DNA of 64,000 nucleotides from positions 4,464,001-4,528,000 of the forward strand of contig NZ_FMIC01000002.1 in assembly GCF_900091625.1 (NCBI RefSeq). The letters run 5' to 3'. Origin of the DNA: Micromonospora peucetia. Lineage in GTDB: Bacteria; Actinomycetota; Actinomycetes; Mycobacteriales; Micromonosporaceae. Each line of letters opens with the position of its first letter. Within the stretch, counting starts at the first letter, position 1. The translations under genes were made by a program, and so were the position numbers. The notes beneath the pieces are model-generated. The model searched no databases. It worked only from the letters and a program-made list of their open reading frames with translations, and was not told the origin of the DNA. Positions 42,001 through 51,171 of the stretch are shown here, one piece after another.

Positions 42001-43215
42001 GTGCCCGTTGTCTCCTCCCCGTCCGACCGTTCCCTGGGCGACCGCTGCCCGGGAGCGCTGCGGGCCCACCAGGCGGCCGACGGCTTGCTGGTGCGCGTGC
42101 GCCTGCCGGGGGGCCGGCTCACCGCCCAGCAGCTGAGCCAGCTGGCCGCCCTCGCCCGGAGCGACGGCGGCGGCACGCTGGAGCTGACCTCCCGGGGCAA
42201 CGTGCAGCTGCGCGGCATTCCCGGCAGCGCCGCAGTCGACCGGGTCGCCGCCGCCCTGACCGGGGCGGGGCTGCTTCCCAGCACCACTCACGAGCGGGTC
42301 CGCAACATCGCCGCCTCCCCGCTCAGCGGCCTGGACCAGGCCGGGCACGCCGACGTACGCCCCCTCGTGGCGGCCCTCGACGCCGCCCTGTGCGGGGCCG
42401 GTGACCTCGCCGGGCTCAGCGGGCGGTTCCTGTTCGCGCTCGATGACAGCCGGGGCGACGTCACCGGGCTCGGCGCCGACCTGTGCTGGACGGCCGGTAC
42501 CGGCGCGCTGCTGGTCGCCGGTCACGACGTCGGCCTGCGGGTGGCGGCGGACGCGGTCGTCGACGCGCTGATCGCCGCAGCCCGCGCCTTTCTGGCTCTC
42601 TGCGGCGGTCGCCGCGACGTATGGCGGATCGCCGACCTGCCCGGGGCGTCCCCGGCGGTCATCGCGGCGTTGAACGGCCCGCACGCCACCGCAGCCGATC
42701 CGCCGCACGGTGACCCACCCGCTGTCGGCCCGCACCCGGCGGGCTTCGTGGTCGCCGCCGCGCCGCTGGGCCGGCTCACCACCGGACAGGCCGACACGAT
42801 CGCCGCGTTGGCGTCCGCCGGCGCCGCCGACCAGACCTGCGTGGTGACCCCGTGGCGCACCGTCGTGCTCGCCGGTCCGGCCCCGACGACCGCGTCCCGA
42901 CTGGCCGAGGTCGGCCTGGTCGTCGACCCGGCCTCCCCGTGGGTGGGGGTGACCGCCTGTGCCGGGCGACCGGGCTGTGCCAGCGCCCTGAGCGACGTCC
43001 ACGCCGACGCCGCCGCCGCGCTCGCCGCCGCCGGTCCACAACCGGCCGGCGCCCTGCCGCTGCACTTCGCGGGTTGCGAGCGATGCTGCGGGCGCCCGGC
43101 CGCGCCGGCTGCCCTCGCGGTCGCGGTCGGCGACGGCTACCGTGTCGTCGGCCCACACGAGCCGCATCGGGGCCCGCTGGCCGAGCGGGTGGCAGAGGCA
43201 CGGAGACCACGATGA
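42001..43215 (+). CDS. cobG: precorrin-3B synthase
   Basis: A 404-residue nitrite/sulfite-reductase-like protein. The repeated half-domain reads [29 protein letters not shown] near residue 42. The Fe-S/haem cluster Cys are in [21 protein letters not shown] and [12 protein letters not shown] near residues 320-365. CobG uses oxygen to form the C20-hydroxylated precorrin-3B lactone, which marks the aerobic pathway. It starts at GTG 42001, with no riboswitch on this strand, and overlaps cobH by four bases. Confidence 0.92.
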   Translation: MPVVSSPSDRSLGDRCPGALRAHQAADGLLVRVRLPGGRLTAQQLSQLAALARSDGGGTLELTSRGNVQLRGIPGSAAVDRVAAALTGAGLLPSTTHERVRNIAASPLSGLDQAGHADVRPLVAALDAALCGAGDLAGLSGRFLFALDDSRGDVTGLGADLCWTAGTGALLVAGHDVGLRVAADAVVDALIAAARAFLALCGGRRDVWRIADLPGASPAVIAALNGPHATAADPPHGDPPAVGPHPAGFVVAAAPLGRLTTGQADTIAALASAGAADQTCVVTPWRTVVLAGPAPTTASRLAEVGLVVDPASPWVGVTACAGRPGCASALSDVHADAAAALAAAGPQPAGALPLHFAGCERCCGRPAAPAALAVAVGDGYRVVGPHEPHRGPLAERVAEARRPR

Positions 43216-43841
43216 GCTACGAGTACGTCCGCGACGGCGGGGAGATCTACCGCCGTTCGTTCGCCACCATCCGGCGCGAGGCCGACCTGTCCCGGTTCCA
43301 TCCTGACCTGTCCCGGGTGGTGGTCCGGATGATCCACGCCTGCGGCATGGTCGATCTGGTCGACGACGTGGCGGCCCATCCGGACGTGGTCGCCGCCGGC
43401 TACGCGGCGCTGCGTGCCGGTGCGCCGATCCTGTGTGACGCGGCCATGGTCGCCGCCGGCATCACCCGCAGCCGGCTGCCCGCCGACAACGAGGTGCTCT
43501 GCACACTGCGCGACCCGGCGGTGCCGGAACTGGCCCGGCAACTGGGCACCACCCGCAGCGCCGCCGCGATGCAGCTGTGGCGGGACCGGCTCGACGGGGC
43601 CGTGGTGGCCGTCGGCAATGCTCCCACGGCGCTGTTCCGGCTGCTCGAGATGATCGACGAGGGCGTCGGCCGACCGGCGGCGATCGTGGGGGTGCCCGTC
43701 GGGTTCATCGGAGCGGCCGAGTCGAAGCAGGCCCTGGCCACACACCGGGCAGGAATCCCGTATCTGGTGGTGCACGGGCGTCGGGGTGGCAGCGCCGTCA
43801 CCGCGGCGGCCGTGAACGGCATCGCGAACGAGGTGGAGTGA
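43212..43841 (+). CDS. cobH: precorrin-8X methylmutase
   Basis: A 209-residue CobH with the catalytic His in [14 protein letters not shown] near residue 43, [28 protein letters not shown] near 75, and the C-terminal [17 protein letters not shown] and [18 protein letters not shown]. It moves the methyl group from C11 to C12 to form hydrogenobyrinic acid. The ATG overlaps the cobG stop. Confidence 0.95.
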   Translation: MSYEYVRDGGEIYRRSFATIRREADLSRFHPDLSRVVVRMIHACGMVDLVDDVAAHPDVVAAGYAALRAGAPILCDAAMVAAGITRSRLPADNEVLCTLRDPAVPELARQLGTTRSAAAMQLWRDRLDGAVVAVGNAPTALFRLLEMIDEGVGRPAAIVGVPVGFIGAAESKQALATHRAGIPYLVVHGRRGGSAVTAAAVNGIANEVE

Positions 43842-43843
43842 CG

Positions 43844-45361
43844 ATGGTGCAGCCCGGCACGCTCTACGGCGTCGGCGTCGGCCCCGGCGACCCCGAGTTG
43901 CTGACCGTCAAGGCCGCCCGGCTCATCGCCGAGGCCGACGTGATCGCCTACTACTCGGCCCGCCACGGTCGCAGCATCGCCCGCTCCATCGTGGTCGGGC
44001 TGCTGCGCGAGCACCACGTCCACGAGCCGCTGGTGTATCCGGTCACCACCGAGGGCACCGACGACCCGGCGGGCTACGAGGGCGTCATCCGGCAGTTCTA
44101 CGACGACAGCGCCGAACGGCTCGCCGTGCACCTCGCCGCCGGCCGCGACGTGGTGGTCCTCTGCGCCGGCGACCCGATGTTCTACGGCTCCTACATGTAC
44201 CTGCACGAACGCCTCGCCCACCGATTCCCCGCCCAGGTGGTGCCCGGCGTCACGTCGGTAAGCGCCGCGTCGGCAGTGCTGGGCCGGCCGCTGGTCGAAC
44301 GGGACGAGGTGCTGACCATTCTTCCGGGCACGCTGCCCGCCGAGGAGCTTGCCCGGCGGCTCGCCGACACCGACGCCGCCGCCGTGCTCAAGCTGGGACG
44401 CACCTTCGACAACGTCCGCGCCGCCCTCGCCGACGCCGGCCGGCTGCCGGAGACGTGGTACGTCGAACGCGCCACCGCCGAGCGGGGCCGGCACGCACCG
44501 CTGGCGGAGGTCACCGCCGACGAGGTGCCGTACTTCTCCCTGGCGCTGCTGCCCAGCCCGACCAGTGCCGCCACGCGGGACGACCGGCCGGCCCCGGCGC
44601 CGTCGTCCGGAGACGGGGAGGTCGTGGTGGTGGGCCTCGGACCGGCCGGGCCCCGCTGGCTCACCCCCGAGGTCGCCCGGGCACTGCGCGATGCCGAACA
44701 CCTGGTCGGCTACGGTCCGTACGTGGACCGGGTACCGGTGCGCCCCGGCCAGTCGCGGCACGTCTCCGGCAACCAGGTGGAGACCGACCGGGCCGCCCAC
44801 GCCCTGGAACTGGCGCGCGGCGGAGCCCGGGTAGTTGTCGTCTCGTCCGGTGACCCCGGCGTGTTCGCCATGGCCAGCGCCGTCTACGAGGTGGCCACGG
44901 CGCACCCGCGGTTCGCCGATGTCTCGGTGCGCGTGCTGCCCGGTCTCACGGCCGCGCAGGCCGCTGCGAGCCGGATCGGCGCCCCGCTGGGCCACGACTT
45001 CGCCGTCATGTCCCTGTCCGACCGGCTCAAGCCGTGGCCGGTCATCGAGACCCGGCTCGCGGCGGTGGCCGCCGCCGACCTGGTCCTCGCCCTGTACAAC
45101 CCGGCCTCGGCCAGCCGACGCTGGCAGGTCGGTGCGGCCCGGGACGTCCTGCTGCGCCACCGCGACCCGAAGACGCCGGTCGTGGTCGCCCGCGACGTCG
45201 GCCGGCCCGGCGAGACGATCACCGTGACGACGCTCGCCGACCTCGACCCGGAGTCGGTGGACATGCGTTGCCTGCTCATCGTCGGCTCGTCCACCACGCA
45301 GGTCAGCACCAGGGGTGACGGCTCGACGGTGGTGTGGACGCCCCGCACCTACCCGGGCTGA
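43844..45361 (+). CDS. cobIJ: CobI-CobJ fusion: precorrin-2 C20- and precorrin-3B C17-methyltransferase
   Basis: A 505-residue fusion of two tetrapyrrole methylases. Residues 1-245 (LYGVGVGPGDPELLTVKAARLI, VLCAGDPMFYGSYMYLHERL) are CobI; residues about 262-505 (VVVGLGPAGPRWLTPEVARAL, VSSGDPGVFAMASAVYEV, GHDFAVMSLSDRLKPW) are CobJ, with a short Ala/Pro linker. It methylates C20 and, after CobG, C17 with ring contraction. ATG 43844 has GGTGGAG 6 bases upstream; a GTG at 43838 is possible. It converges on cobK with a 13-base overlap. Confidence 0.95.
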   Translation: MVQPGTLYGVGVGPGDPELLTVKAARLIAEADVIAYYSARHGRSIARSIVVGLLREHHVHEPLVYPVTTEGTDDPAGYEGVIRQFYDDSAERLAVHLAAGRDVVVLCAGDPMFYGSYMYLHERLAHRFPAQVVPGVTSVSAASAVLGRPLVERDEVLTILPGTLPAEELARRLADTDAAAVLKLGRTFDNVRAALADAGRLPETWYVERATAERGRHAPLAEVTADEVPYFSLALLPSPTSAATRDDRPAPAPSSGDGEVVVVGLGPAGPRWLTPEVARALRDAEHLVGYGPYVDRVPVRPGQSRHVSGNQVETDRAAHALELARGGARVVVVSSGDPGVFAMASAVYEVATAHPRFADVSVRVLPGLTAAQAAASRIGAPLGHDFAVMSLSDRLKPWPVIETRLAAVAAADLVLALYNPASASRRWQVGAARDVLLRHRDPKTPVVVARDVGRPGETITVTTLADLDPESVDMRCLLIVGSSTTQVSTRGDGSTVVWTPRTYPG

Positions 45362-46116
45362 GCAGCCGGTAGGCCAGCCAGCCAGCCAGCGGCCTCGTCG
45401 GCGGTGTGGACCACCGCGGGAAGCACTGGCGGCTTCGGCCGGTCGATCATCAGCACCGGCAGATCCAGTCGCCGTGCTGCGACGAGCTTGGCCTCGGTCA
45501 GTGGCCCGCCGCTGTCCTTGGTCACCACCACGTCGATGTCGTGGGCGCGCATCAGTTCCAGCTCACCCTCCACCGTGTAGGGCCCTCGGCTGCGCAACAG
45601 CCGTACGTGTGGCGGGATCGGCTCCACCGGTGCGTCGACGACCCTGGCGAGGATCCGGACGCCGGTCAGCGGCAGGAACGCGGCGAGGCTCTGCCGGCCG
45701 GTGGTGAGCAGCACCCGCCGGCCCAGCGTGGGCAGCGCCCGGACGGCCGCGTCCACGTCCGCCACCCGGTACCAGCGGTCACCCGGCTGCGCCGTCCAGC
45801 CTGGCCGTTCGAGCCGGACATGCGGCACACCGGCGGCGCGGGCGGCCTCGATCGCGGCGACACGCATCCGTGCCGCGTACGGATGGGTGGCATCGACGAC
45901 CGCGTCGATCCGCTGCGCGCTCAGCCAGCGGGCCAGGCCCGCCGCGCCACCGAATCCGCCGATCCGCACCTCGCCCACGGGCAGGCGGGGATCGGCCACC
46001 CGTCCGGCCAGCGAGGACACCACCACGGTGCCCGGCACTTCGACGAGCAGGGCGGCGAGGGCGCGCGCTTCCGCCGTGCCGCCGAGGACGAGCACCCGCC
46101 GTGTGGCCCCGCTCAT
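45349..46116 (-). CDS. cobK: precorrin-6A reductase
   Basis: A 255-residue CobK. VLVLGGTAEARALAALL near residue 8 is the NADPH motif; DATHPYAARMRVAAIEAARAAGVPHVRLERPGW near 95 is the family signature, and VVTKDSGG.LTEAKL follows near 210. It reduces precorrin-6A to precorrin-6B. It is the last gene of the cbiMNQO-cobK run, overlapping cbiO by four bases, so it is probably under the cbiM riboswitch. Confidence 0.94.
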   Translation of the reverse strand: MSGATRRVLVLGGTAEARALAALLVEVPGTVVVSSLAGRVADPRLPVGEVRIGGFGGAAGLARWLSAQRIDAVVDATHPYAARMRVAAIEAARAAGVPHVRLERPGWTAQPGDRWYRVADVDAAVRALPTLGRRVLLTTGRQSLAAFLPLTGVRILARVVDAPVEPIPPHVRLLRSRGPYTVEGELELMRAHDIDVVVTKDSGGPLTEAKLVAARRLDLPVLMIDRPKPPVLPAVVHTADEAAGWLAGLPAAQPG

Positions 46117-46952
46117 CCGGCCCCTCCCACCGCGTCGAGCAGGGCGGCCAGCTCGGTGGCAGAGCGTGGCCGGGCACCGTCCAGGCCCGGCAACCGATCC
46201 AGCAACCGGTGCACCAGGGGTGCCCAGGCGGGGGCCAGTTGGGCTCCGGCGAGTAGCGCGGCGTCGGCGAGGGCCTCGGCGACGGGCATCGTCCGTGCGC
46301 CGCCACCGGACACGACCACGACCGTGTCCGCCCAGCGGAAGGCCAGGTTCACGTCGTGGGTGGACATCATCACCGTGGTGCCGGTCGTCTGCATATCGTC
46401 CAGGGTGTGCAGCAGTGCCTCCACTCCCGCCGGGTCCAGGCCTGCGGTCGGTTCGTCCAGGATCAGCAGCTGCGGCCGCAGCGCGACCGCTCCGGCGATC
46501 GCGACCCGCTTGCGCTGCCCGTACGAGAGCAGGTGGGGCGGCCGCTCGGCGAGCGCGTTGATGCCCAGGGCGGTGAGCGCCTCGTCGCACCGCTGCCGCA
46601 CCTGCGTGTCGGACAGTCCGAGGTTCAGCGGCCCGAACGACACGTCCTGCCGGACGCTGGCGGAGAACAACTGGTCGTCCGGGTCCTGCAGAACCAGCTG
46701 GACCCGCTGGCGTAGCGCGAGCAGCCCCGCCCGGGTACGCCGCACCGGCTTGCCGGCCACCTCGACGTGCCCGACCTGTGGGGCTAGCGCTCCGACCGCC
46801 AGCCGGAACAGGGTCGTCTTTCCCCCGCCGTTTGGCCCGAGCACGGCGAGTCGCCGTCCGGTCTCGACATCGACCGTGACGTCGGTCAGTACCGGCCGTG
46901 CCGGTTCGTACGCGAATTCCACCCCGGACAGCCGCAGCAGGACGTCGGTCAC
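46113..46952 (-). CDS. cbiO: cobalt ECF transporter ATPase CbiO
   Basis: A 279-residue ABC ATPase: Walker A GPNGGGKTT near residue 38, Q-loop VLQDPDDQLFS near 85, signature LSYGQRKRVAIAGA (SYGQ in place of SGGQ), Walker B LLILDEPTAGLDP and the switch His in MMSTHDV. The start is GTG 46952, four bases inside cbiQ. It powers cobalt uptake with CbiMNQ. Confidence 0.93.
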   Translation of the reverse strand: MTDVLLRLSGVEFAYEPARPVLTDVTVDVETGRRLAVLGPNGGGKTTLFRLAVGALAPQVGHVEVAGKPVRRTRAGLLALRQRVQLVLQDPDDQLFSASVRQDVSFGPLNLGLSDTQVRQRCDEALTALGINALAERPPHLLSYGQRKRVAIAGAVALRPQLLILDEPTAGLDPAGVEALLHTLDDMQTTGTTVMMSTHDVNLAFRWADTVVVVSGGGARTMPVAEALADAALLAGAQLAPAWAPLVHRLLDRLPGLDGARPRSATELAALLDAVGGAG

Positions 46953-47692
46953 GAAGGTCCCCGCAGTCTGAGCGAGGCGACGACGACAGCGGCCAGCAGC
47001 GCCAGGGTCGCTGCCACGAAGCCGGGGGAGACGCGCCGCGGTTCGACCTGCACGGCAAGCGAACCGACGTAGCCCCGCAGGGCCAGCCCCTCCTCCAGCC
47101 GGCGGGCGCGGGCGAAGGCCCGGACGAACACGGCGGCTGCCTGCCCCGCCAGTGACCGGTACGCCGTGCGCCAGGACCGGTAGCCAAGCCGCGCGGCCTG
47201 CGCCTCCCGCACCGTACGCAGACTGTCGACGAGCAGGAAGATCATCCGGTACGTCACGCCGGCGACCTCCGTGACCGCCGCCGGCACCCCGAGCCGACGC
47301 AGCCGTGGGATCACGTCGGACAGCGGGGTCGTGGCGCTGAACAACAGCAGGCACAGCAGCGCGGCCAGCGCCCGGCCGGTAGCGGTCAGCGCCTCCCCGG
47401 CACCGTTCGGATTCCAGCTCACCCCGCCCGACGGCTGCACCGCGACCAGCAGCGGCACCGCGGAGGTGGTGACGAACAGCACCGGCACCCGGGCCGCTCG
47501 GAGCAGCACCACCGCCGACACCCGGGCGGGACCCAGCAGCAGCGCCGCGGCCGTACCGCCCGACAGCACGGCACCCGGCCAGGTCGGCAGCGCCACCGCG
47601 CAGGCGAGCAGCCCGAAAGCGAGGAACGCCTTCTCGCCGGGATGCCGTAGCCGCCACCGCCCGTTGTGCGCGGTCACGTCAAGGGCGAACAC
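46949..47692 (-). CDS. cbiQ: cobalt ECF transporter T component CbiQ
   Basis: A 247-residue membrane protein with about five helices (for example FLAFGLLACAVALPTW, VLFVTTSAVPLLVAV, GFVAATLALLAAVVVASL). The coupling helices with ARLGYRSWRTAYRSL and ARARRLEEGLALRGY contact CbiO. The GTG start at 47692 shares one base with the cbiN stop (TAGTG). Confidence 0.9.
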   Translation of the reverse strand: MFALDVTAHNGRWRLRHPGEKAFLAFGLLACAVALPTWPGAVLSGGTAAALLLGPARVSAVVLLRAARVPVLFVTTSAVPLLVAVQPSGGVSWNPNGAGEALTATGRALAALLCLLLFSATTPLSDVIPRLRRLGVPAAVTEVAGVTYRMIFLLVDSLRTVREAQAARLGYRSWRTAYRSLAGQAAAVFVRAFARARRLEEGLALRGYVGSLAVQVEPRRVSPGFVAATLALLAAVVVASLRLRGPS

Positions 47693-48015
47693 TAGCCGAC
47701 GGACGTGTCGGTATCGGCCGGCCGCTGCCGGGCGCGGGTGCGAGCCACCCCGAAGTAGTAGCCCAGGAAGCCCGCGCCCAACGCCGCCTGCAACGCGAAC
47801 AGGCCGGACTCGATCTCGCCGGACGGCGGCTCGTAGATCGAGGAGAACCAGGGCTCGTGGTCCGGGTGGTCCTCGATGATGGTCTGCTCGGCGAGCGCGT
47901 CGGCGCCGATGAAGGGCTCCTCGGCGGAGTCGCCGAGCCCCAGCACCAGTGGCGCGATCGCCAGCGCGACGACCGCCAGCAGCAGGAGCAGGTTGATCCG
48001 GGTGAAACGCTTCAT
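47692..48015 (-). CDS. cbiN: cobalt ECF transporter small subunit CbiN
   Basis: A 107-residue protein with two membrane helices, [19 protein letters not shown] near the N terminus and [17 protein letters not shown] near the C terminus. Between them is an extracytoplasmic loop with the CbiN motif [23 protein letters not shown] and the [10 protein letters not shown] turn. It assists cobalt loading of CbiM. It overlaps cbiM by four bases. Confidence 0.92.
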   Translation of the reverse strand: MKRFTRINLLLLLAVVALAIAPLVLGLGDSAEEPFIGADALAEQTIIEDHPDHEPWFSSIYEPPSGEIESGLFALQAALGAGFLGYYFGVARTRARQRPADTDTSVG

Positions 48016-48695
48016 GCCGGCACCTCCACCGTCTTCGGTCGCAGGACTCCGAGGCGCCGCAGCTCGTCACCGCTGATCCGGGCCAGCAGACGGATCACCA
48101 GCACCGACAGCAGCCCTTCGCTGATCGCCAGCGGAATTTGGGTGACGGCGAAGATGCCGCCGAATTTCGCGACCGCACCGAGCAGGCCTGTGGCCGGGTC
48201 GGGGAAGGCCAGGGCCAGCTGTACGGAGGTGACGCAGTAGGTCGCGAGGTTACCGAGCCCGGCGGCGAGGAAGATGCCCACCTCGAGGCTGCCGCCCAGC
48301 CGCCGAGCCAGGACGAAGACGGCGTAGGCGACCCATGGCCCCACGATCGCCATGGAGAAGATGTTGGCTCCCAGCGTGGTCAGACCGCCATGGGCGAGCA
48401 GCACCGCCTGGAAGAGCAGGACGATCCCGCCCAGCACGCTCATTACCGGTGGGCGGAACAACGCCGCCCCCAGACCGGTCCCGGTGGGGTGGGAACAGGA
48501 GCCGGTCACCGACGGAATCTTCAACGCCGACAGCGCGAAGGTGAAGGCTCCGGCAGCGCCCAGCAGCAGCTTCGACTCTGGATCGCGTCGGACCTGGCGG
48601 ACCAGCGCCCGGCTGCCATGGACGACGAACGGCGCGGACACCGCGAACCACGCGGCGGCCTGCACCGGGGGGAGATACCCCTCGGCAATGTGCAT
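48012..48695 (-). CDS. cbiM: cobalt ECF transporter S component CbiM
   Basis: A 227-residue cobalt-binding membrane protein. It starts [10 protein letters not shown], where the N-terminal Met-His forms part of the cobalt site; this fixes the ATG at 48695. [16 protein letters not shown] near 68 supplies the further conserved His, and [22 protein letters not shown] near 105 is family-typical. It heads cbiMNQO-cobK, which an AdoCbl riboswitch precedes by 40 bases. Confidence 0.94.
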   Translation of the reverse strand: MHIAEGYLPPVQAAAWFAVSAPFVVHGSRALVRQVRRDPESKLLLGAAGAFTFALSALKIPSVTGSCSHPTGTGLGAALFRPPVMSVLGGIVLLFQAVLLAHGGLTTLGANIFSMAIVGPWVAYAVFVLARRLGGSLEVGIFLAAGLGNLATYCVTSVQLALAFPDPATGLLGAVAKFGGIFAVTQIPLAISEGLLSVLVIRLLARISGDELRRLGVLRPKTVEVPA

Positions 48696-48734
48696 CGAAG
48701 ACCTTCCTCTCCAACACCTCGTGGACGAGATCAC

Positions 48735-48885
48735 TGTCAAGGTCGGTCTCCTGGCTCCCGGATCGACGCTCCCTCCGGCCTTCCCAGGCGTGAGCCCAGT
48801 GGCATAGTCGGAGGTCGCTCCCCGGTCACAGTGGCGAGGGCCGCACCGGTATCACACCGGATTCCCGTACACCTTGACGGCGAGA
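48735..48885 (-). promoter_or_regulatory. AdoCbl riboswitch controlling cbiMNQO-cobK
   Basis: On the minus strand: GGGAATCCGGTGTGATACCG, then GCCACTGTGACCGGGG (B12 box complement at 48829-48835), a variable arm, and GGGAGCCAGGAGACCGACC ending near 48740. It is the third riboswitch of the class in the window and would couple cobalt uptake to adenosylcobalamin level. From 48886 to 49203 there is no gene; the plus-strand part holds the promoter region of the Trp-rich micro-ORF. Confidence 0.94.
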
Positions 48886-49203
48886 GGCTATCCAGCCCCG
48901 ACACCGGGGGGCAAGCCTGGATCTGGCCGGGCGTTCGTGATCGCGCCGGGAAGGGCAGCTCAGCGGGCGGATCTCCGCTCCGGCGAGACCAAGAAACGTG
49001 AACCGTCAGACATGGCGCACCTGCTCAGGCCTCAGCCTCACGTTCCGTGTCCGGACACGAACGCTTTCGCCGACACGAGATCTGTCGGCGGCGACGATGA
49101 GTGTGCAGGGCTCCAGACACACTAACGCGAGCCATCTCCACATATCCAAGGATCTCGATTACGCTCTGATCCGTCCCGGAGTGATCCACAATGGAGGTGT
49201 CTC

Positions 49204-49287
49204 ATGAGGAAGATGACCGTCCGTCGCAAGAGTTCGCTGCGCCTGCTGTCCGGGGCCCGTCGGCTCTGGATCGAGTGGTGCTGGTAG
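49204..49287 (+). CDS. 27-residue Arg/Trp-rich micro-ORF
   Basis: A strong GGAGGTG site lies 4 bases before ATG 49204. The peptide is basic at the start (MRKMTVRRKSS), has a short LRLLSGARR segment and ends LWIEWCW, three Trp and one Cys in the last seven residues. Eleven bases after its stop begins a perfect hairpin, and a TPR gene follows. Two readings fit: a precursor of a ribosomally made, Trp/Cys-modified peptide, or a regulatory leader peptide that senses Trp or Cys supply. I do not recognise a described family. The strength of the ribosome site and the Trp bias argue against chance. Confidence 0.5.
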   Translation: MRKMTVRRKSSLRLLSGARRLWIEWCW

Positions 49288-49297
49288 CAGCCGACAC

Positions 49298-49321
49298 GGC
49301 GGGCGCTCCCGGGCGCCCGCC
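49298..49321 (+). terminator. hairpin after the Trp-rich micro-ORF (attenuator or terminator)
   Basis: GGCGGGCGC at 49298-49306 pairs perfectly with GCGCCCGCC at 49313-49321 around a TCCCGG loop. It lies between the micro-ORF stop and the TPR gene start at 49343. It could terminate most transcripts after the peptide, or act as an attenuator of the TPR gene. No T-run follows. Confidence 0.5.
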
Positions 49322-49342
49322 CCTGCGGCGATCGGCCCGGCC

Positions 49343-51046
49343 ATGACCGACGAGCCGGGCGGCTACGACTGCCACCGCGATCACGGGCCGTACGCCGGAG
49401 TCGCGGCCTTCCTTGGCCGAATCGCCGCCGACCGCCCCCGCCTGGCGTCCCGCCACAGGATCGAGCTGCACGCCATCGCTCCCCGCCTGGACAGCACGGC
49501 ACGACCGGCCGCCGAGGAGGAGCCGATCCGGTTCCATCCGGCCCGACGCACCGCCTACCTGGCCTACGGTGCGGCCGAGTTCGTGGCGGTCTGGGCAGAC
49601 CGGCTCCGTCGCCCGGTCACGGTGCGGTTCACGCACGTCGGAAGCGCCGACGAAACCACCCGCGAGCTACTGGACGCGCTGACGCGCCGACTCGGCCCGT
49701 CTCCCGTGAGCCTCGACCTGCACGACAGCGGCCCCCGCCGGGCGGCAACGGCCGCCCCGACACTGGAGACGATGCGCACGGCCCTGGGCGACAGTCTGGC
49801 CCGCGGCTTCTATCATCACGCGGCCCGAACCGCCCGACGCGGGCGCGCCGCGGTGACTCCGGACGGCGACCTGCGGCACTGGTGGGCGTTTACCACCGGC
49901 CTGGCCACCGCCCTGGCGGCGCTGGACCGCCCCACCGAAGCCCTCGACCTCTACCACGAAGCCCGCGCCGTCACCGACAACCCCAAGATCGCCATGTCGG
50001 CCGCGTACGCCACCGCCATGCTGTACGCCCGGCACCTGCCGGCCGCCGACCAGGACCCGGCGCAGGCGCGGCACTGGCTGGAGAAGGCGCTTCACCTCGC
50101 CGCCGGGCTGGACGACCCGCGGCAGCGGGTGCTGTCCACCGTCTTCTACGAGCAGGGCCTGGCCCTGCTGGACAGCAGGGAGGGCGATCCCGCCTCCGCG
50201 CTCCGGCTGATCGACGACGGGCTGGCCCGGCTGGCCGCGGTGCTCGCCCCCGGCGAGCGCCCGCAGGACCTGGCCCGGCTATGCCACAACCGGGCGCAGG
50301 TGCATCTCGCCCTGGGCGATCCGGCGCAGGCCCTGACGGACCTCGACACCGTGATCGCCCAGGACCCCGACAACTGCGAGTACTACGTGGACCGGGCCGC
50401 CCTGCATCGGGCGGCGGGGCGGCCACGGGCCGCGATCAGGGACTACGACACCGCGATCCGCCTGGGACCACACCTGCCGGAGGCGTACTACAACCGGGCC
50501 ATGCTCCAACAGGAGAGGGGCCGTGCCGAGCGGACGCGTGACGATCTGGAACGTGTGCTGACAATCGACCCCCGGCACCTCGACGCCCGGATCGCCCTGG
50601 TCAACCTGCACGTTCGACGCAACGCGTTCGATCAGGCCGAGACGGACGCGCGGGCCGGGCTGGTGCTGGCCCCGCAGGAGCCCGCGCTGCTGTGCACCCT
50701 CGGGCTGATCCGCTCGGAGCGCGGCAGCCTCGCCGAAGCCGACCGCCTGTTCAGCCAGGCGCTGGCCGGGGATCCGGAGCTGGTCGAAGCTTGGACGAAC
50801 CGTGCCGCGATCCGGTTCGAACGCGGTGACGTGCCCGCCGCCCTGGCCGACCTGGACCAGGCGGTCGCGCTGTCGGCAGCACCTGTGCCCCGCTACAACC
50901 GCGGCACGGCGCTGACGCGGCTCGGACGGTGGGAAGAAGCCGCCCGCGACTTCACCCACGCGCTCACCCAACCCGATGTGGACCGGTCGCTGCGCCGCGA
51001 CCTACGTGTGGAACTGGCCCGCTGCCGTCGCGCCATGTCCCGGTGA
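49343..51046 (+). CDS. tetratricopeptide-repeat protein
   Basis: A 567-residue cytosolic protein. The first 150 residues form an unrecognised domain that opens MTDEPGGYDCHRDHGPYAGVA. From about residue 150 to the end, TPR units follow, clearest as LCHNRAQVHLALGDPAQALTDLDTVIAQDP, YYVDRAALHRAAGRPRAAIRDYDTAIRLGP, YYNRAMLQQERGRAERTRDDLERVLTIDP and AWTNRAAIRFERGDVPAALADLDQAVALS. TPR arrays bind peptides or partner proteins. There is no clear ribosome site, so it may be read through from the micro-ORF transcript. Binding of that peptide is speculation. Confidence 0.8.
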   Translation: MTDEPGGYDCHRDHGPYAGVAAFLGRIAADRPRLASRHRIELHAIAPRLDSTARPAAEEEPIRFHPARRTAYLAYGAAEFVAVWADRLRRPVTVRFTHVGSADETTRELLDALTRRLGPSPVSLDLHDSGPRRAATAAPTLETMRTALGDSLARGFYHHAARTARRGRAAVTPDGDLRHWWAFTTGLATALAALDRPTEALDLYHEARAVTDNPKIAMSAAYATAMLYARHLPAADQDPAQARHWLEKALHLAAGLDDPRQRVLSTVFYEQGLALLDSREGDPASALRLIDDGLARLAAVLAPGERPQDLARLCHNRAQVHLALGDPAQALTDLDTVIAQDPDNCEYYVDRAALHRAAGRPRAAIRDYDTAIRLGPHLPEAYYNRAMLQQERGRAERTRDDLERVLTIDPRHLDARIALVNLHVRRNAFDQAETDARAGLVLAPQEPALLCTLGLIRSERGSLAEADRLFSQALAGDPELVEAWTNRAAIRFERGDVPAALADLDQAVALSAAPVPRYNRGTALTRLGRWEEAARDFTHALTQPDVDRSLRRDLRVELARCRRAMSR

Positions 51047-51171
51047 TCGCCGGCCAGGGTGGTGTCGGCGCCGTTGTTGGCAGCCATCCAGTCCATCTGG
51101 CAAGACTTGCCCCTTTCGGTCTGTGGAATCGAACGACCGTCCAAGAGCGGTAGCTCCACCGGGCCTACCGT

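Noticed and set aside
46953..47657. N-terminal extension of the cbiO frame through cbiQ
   Set aside because: It would overlap the whole of cbiQ, which has clear membrane helices; GTG 46952 fits the ABC ATPase start and couples to cbiQ.
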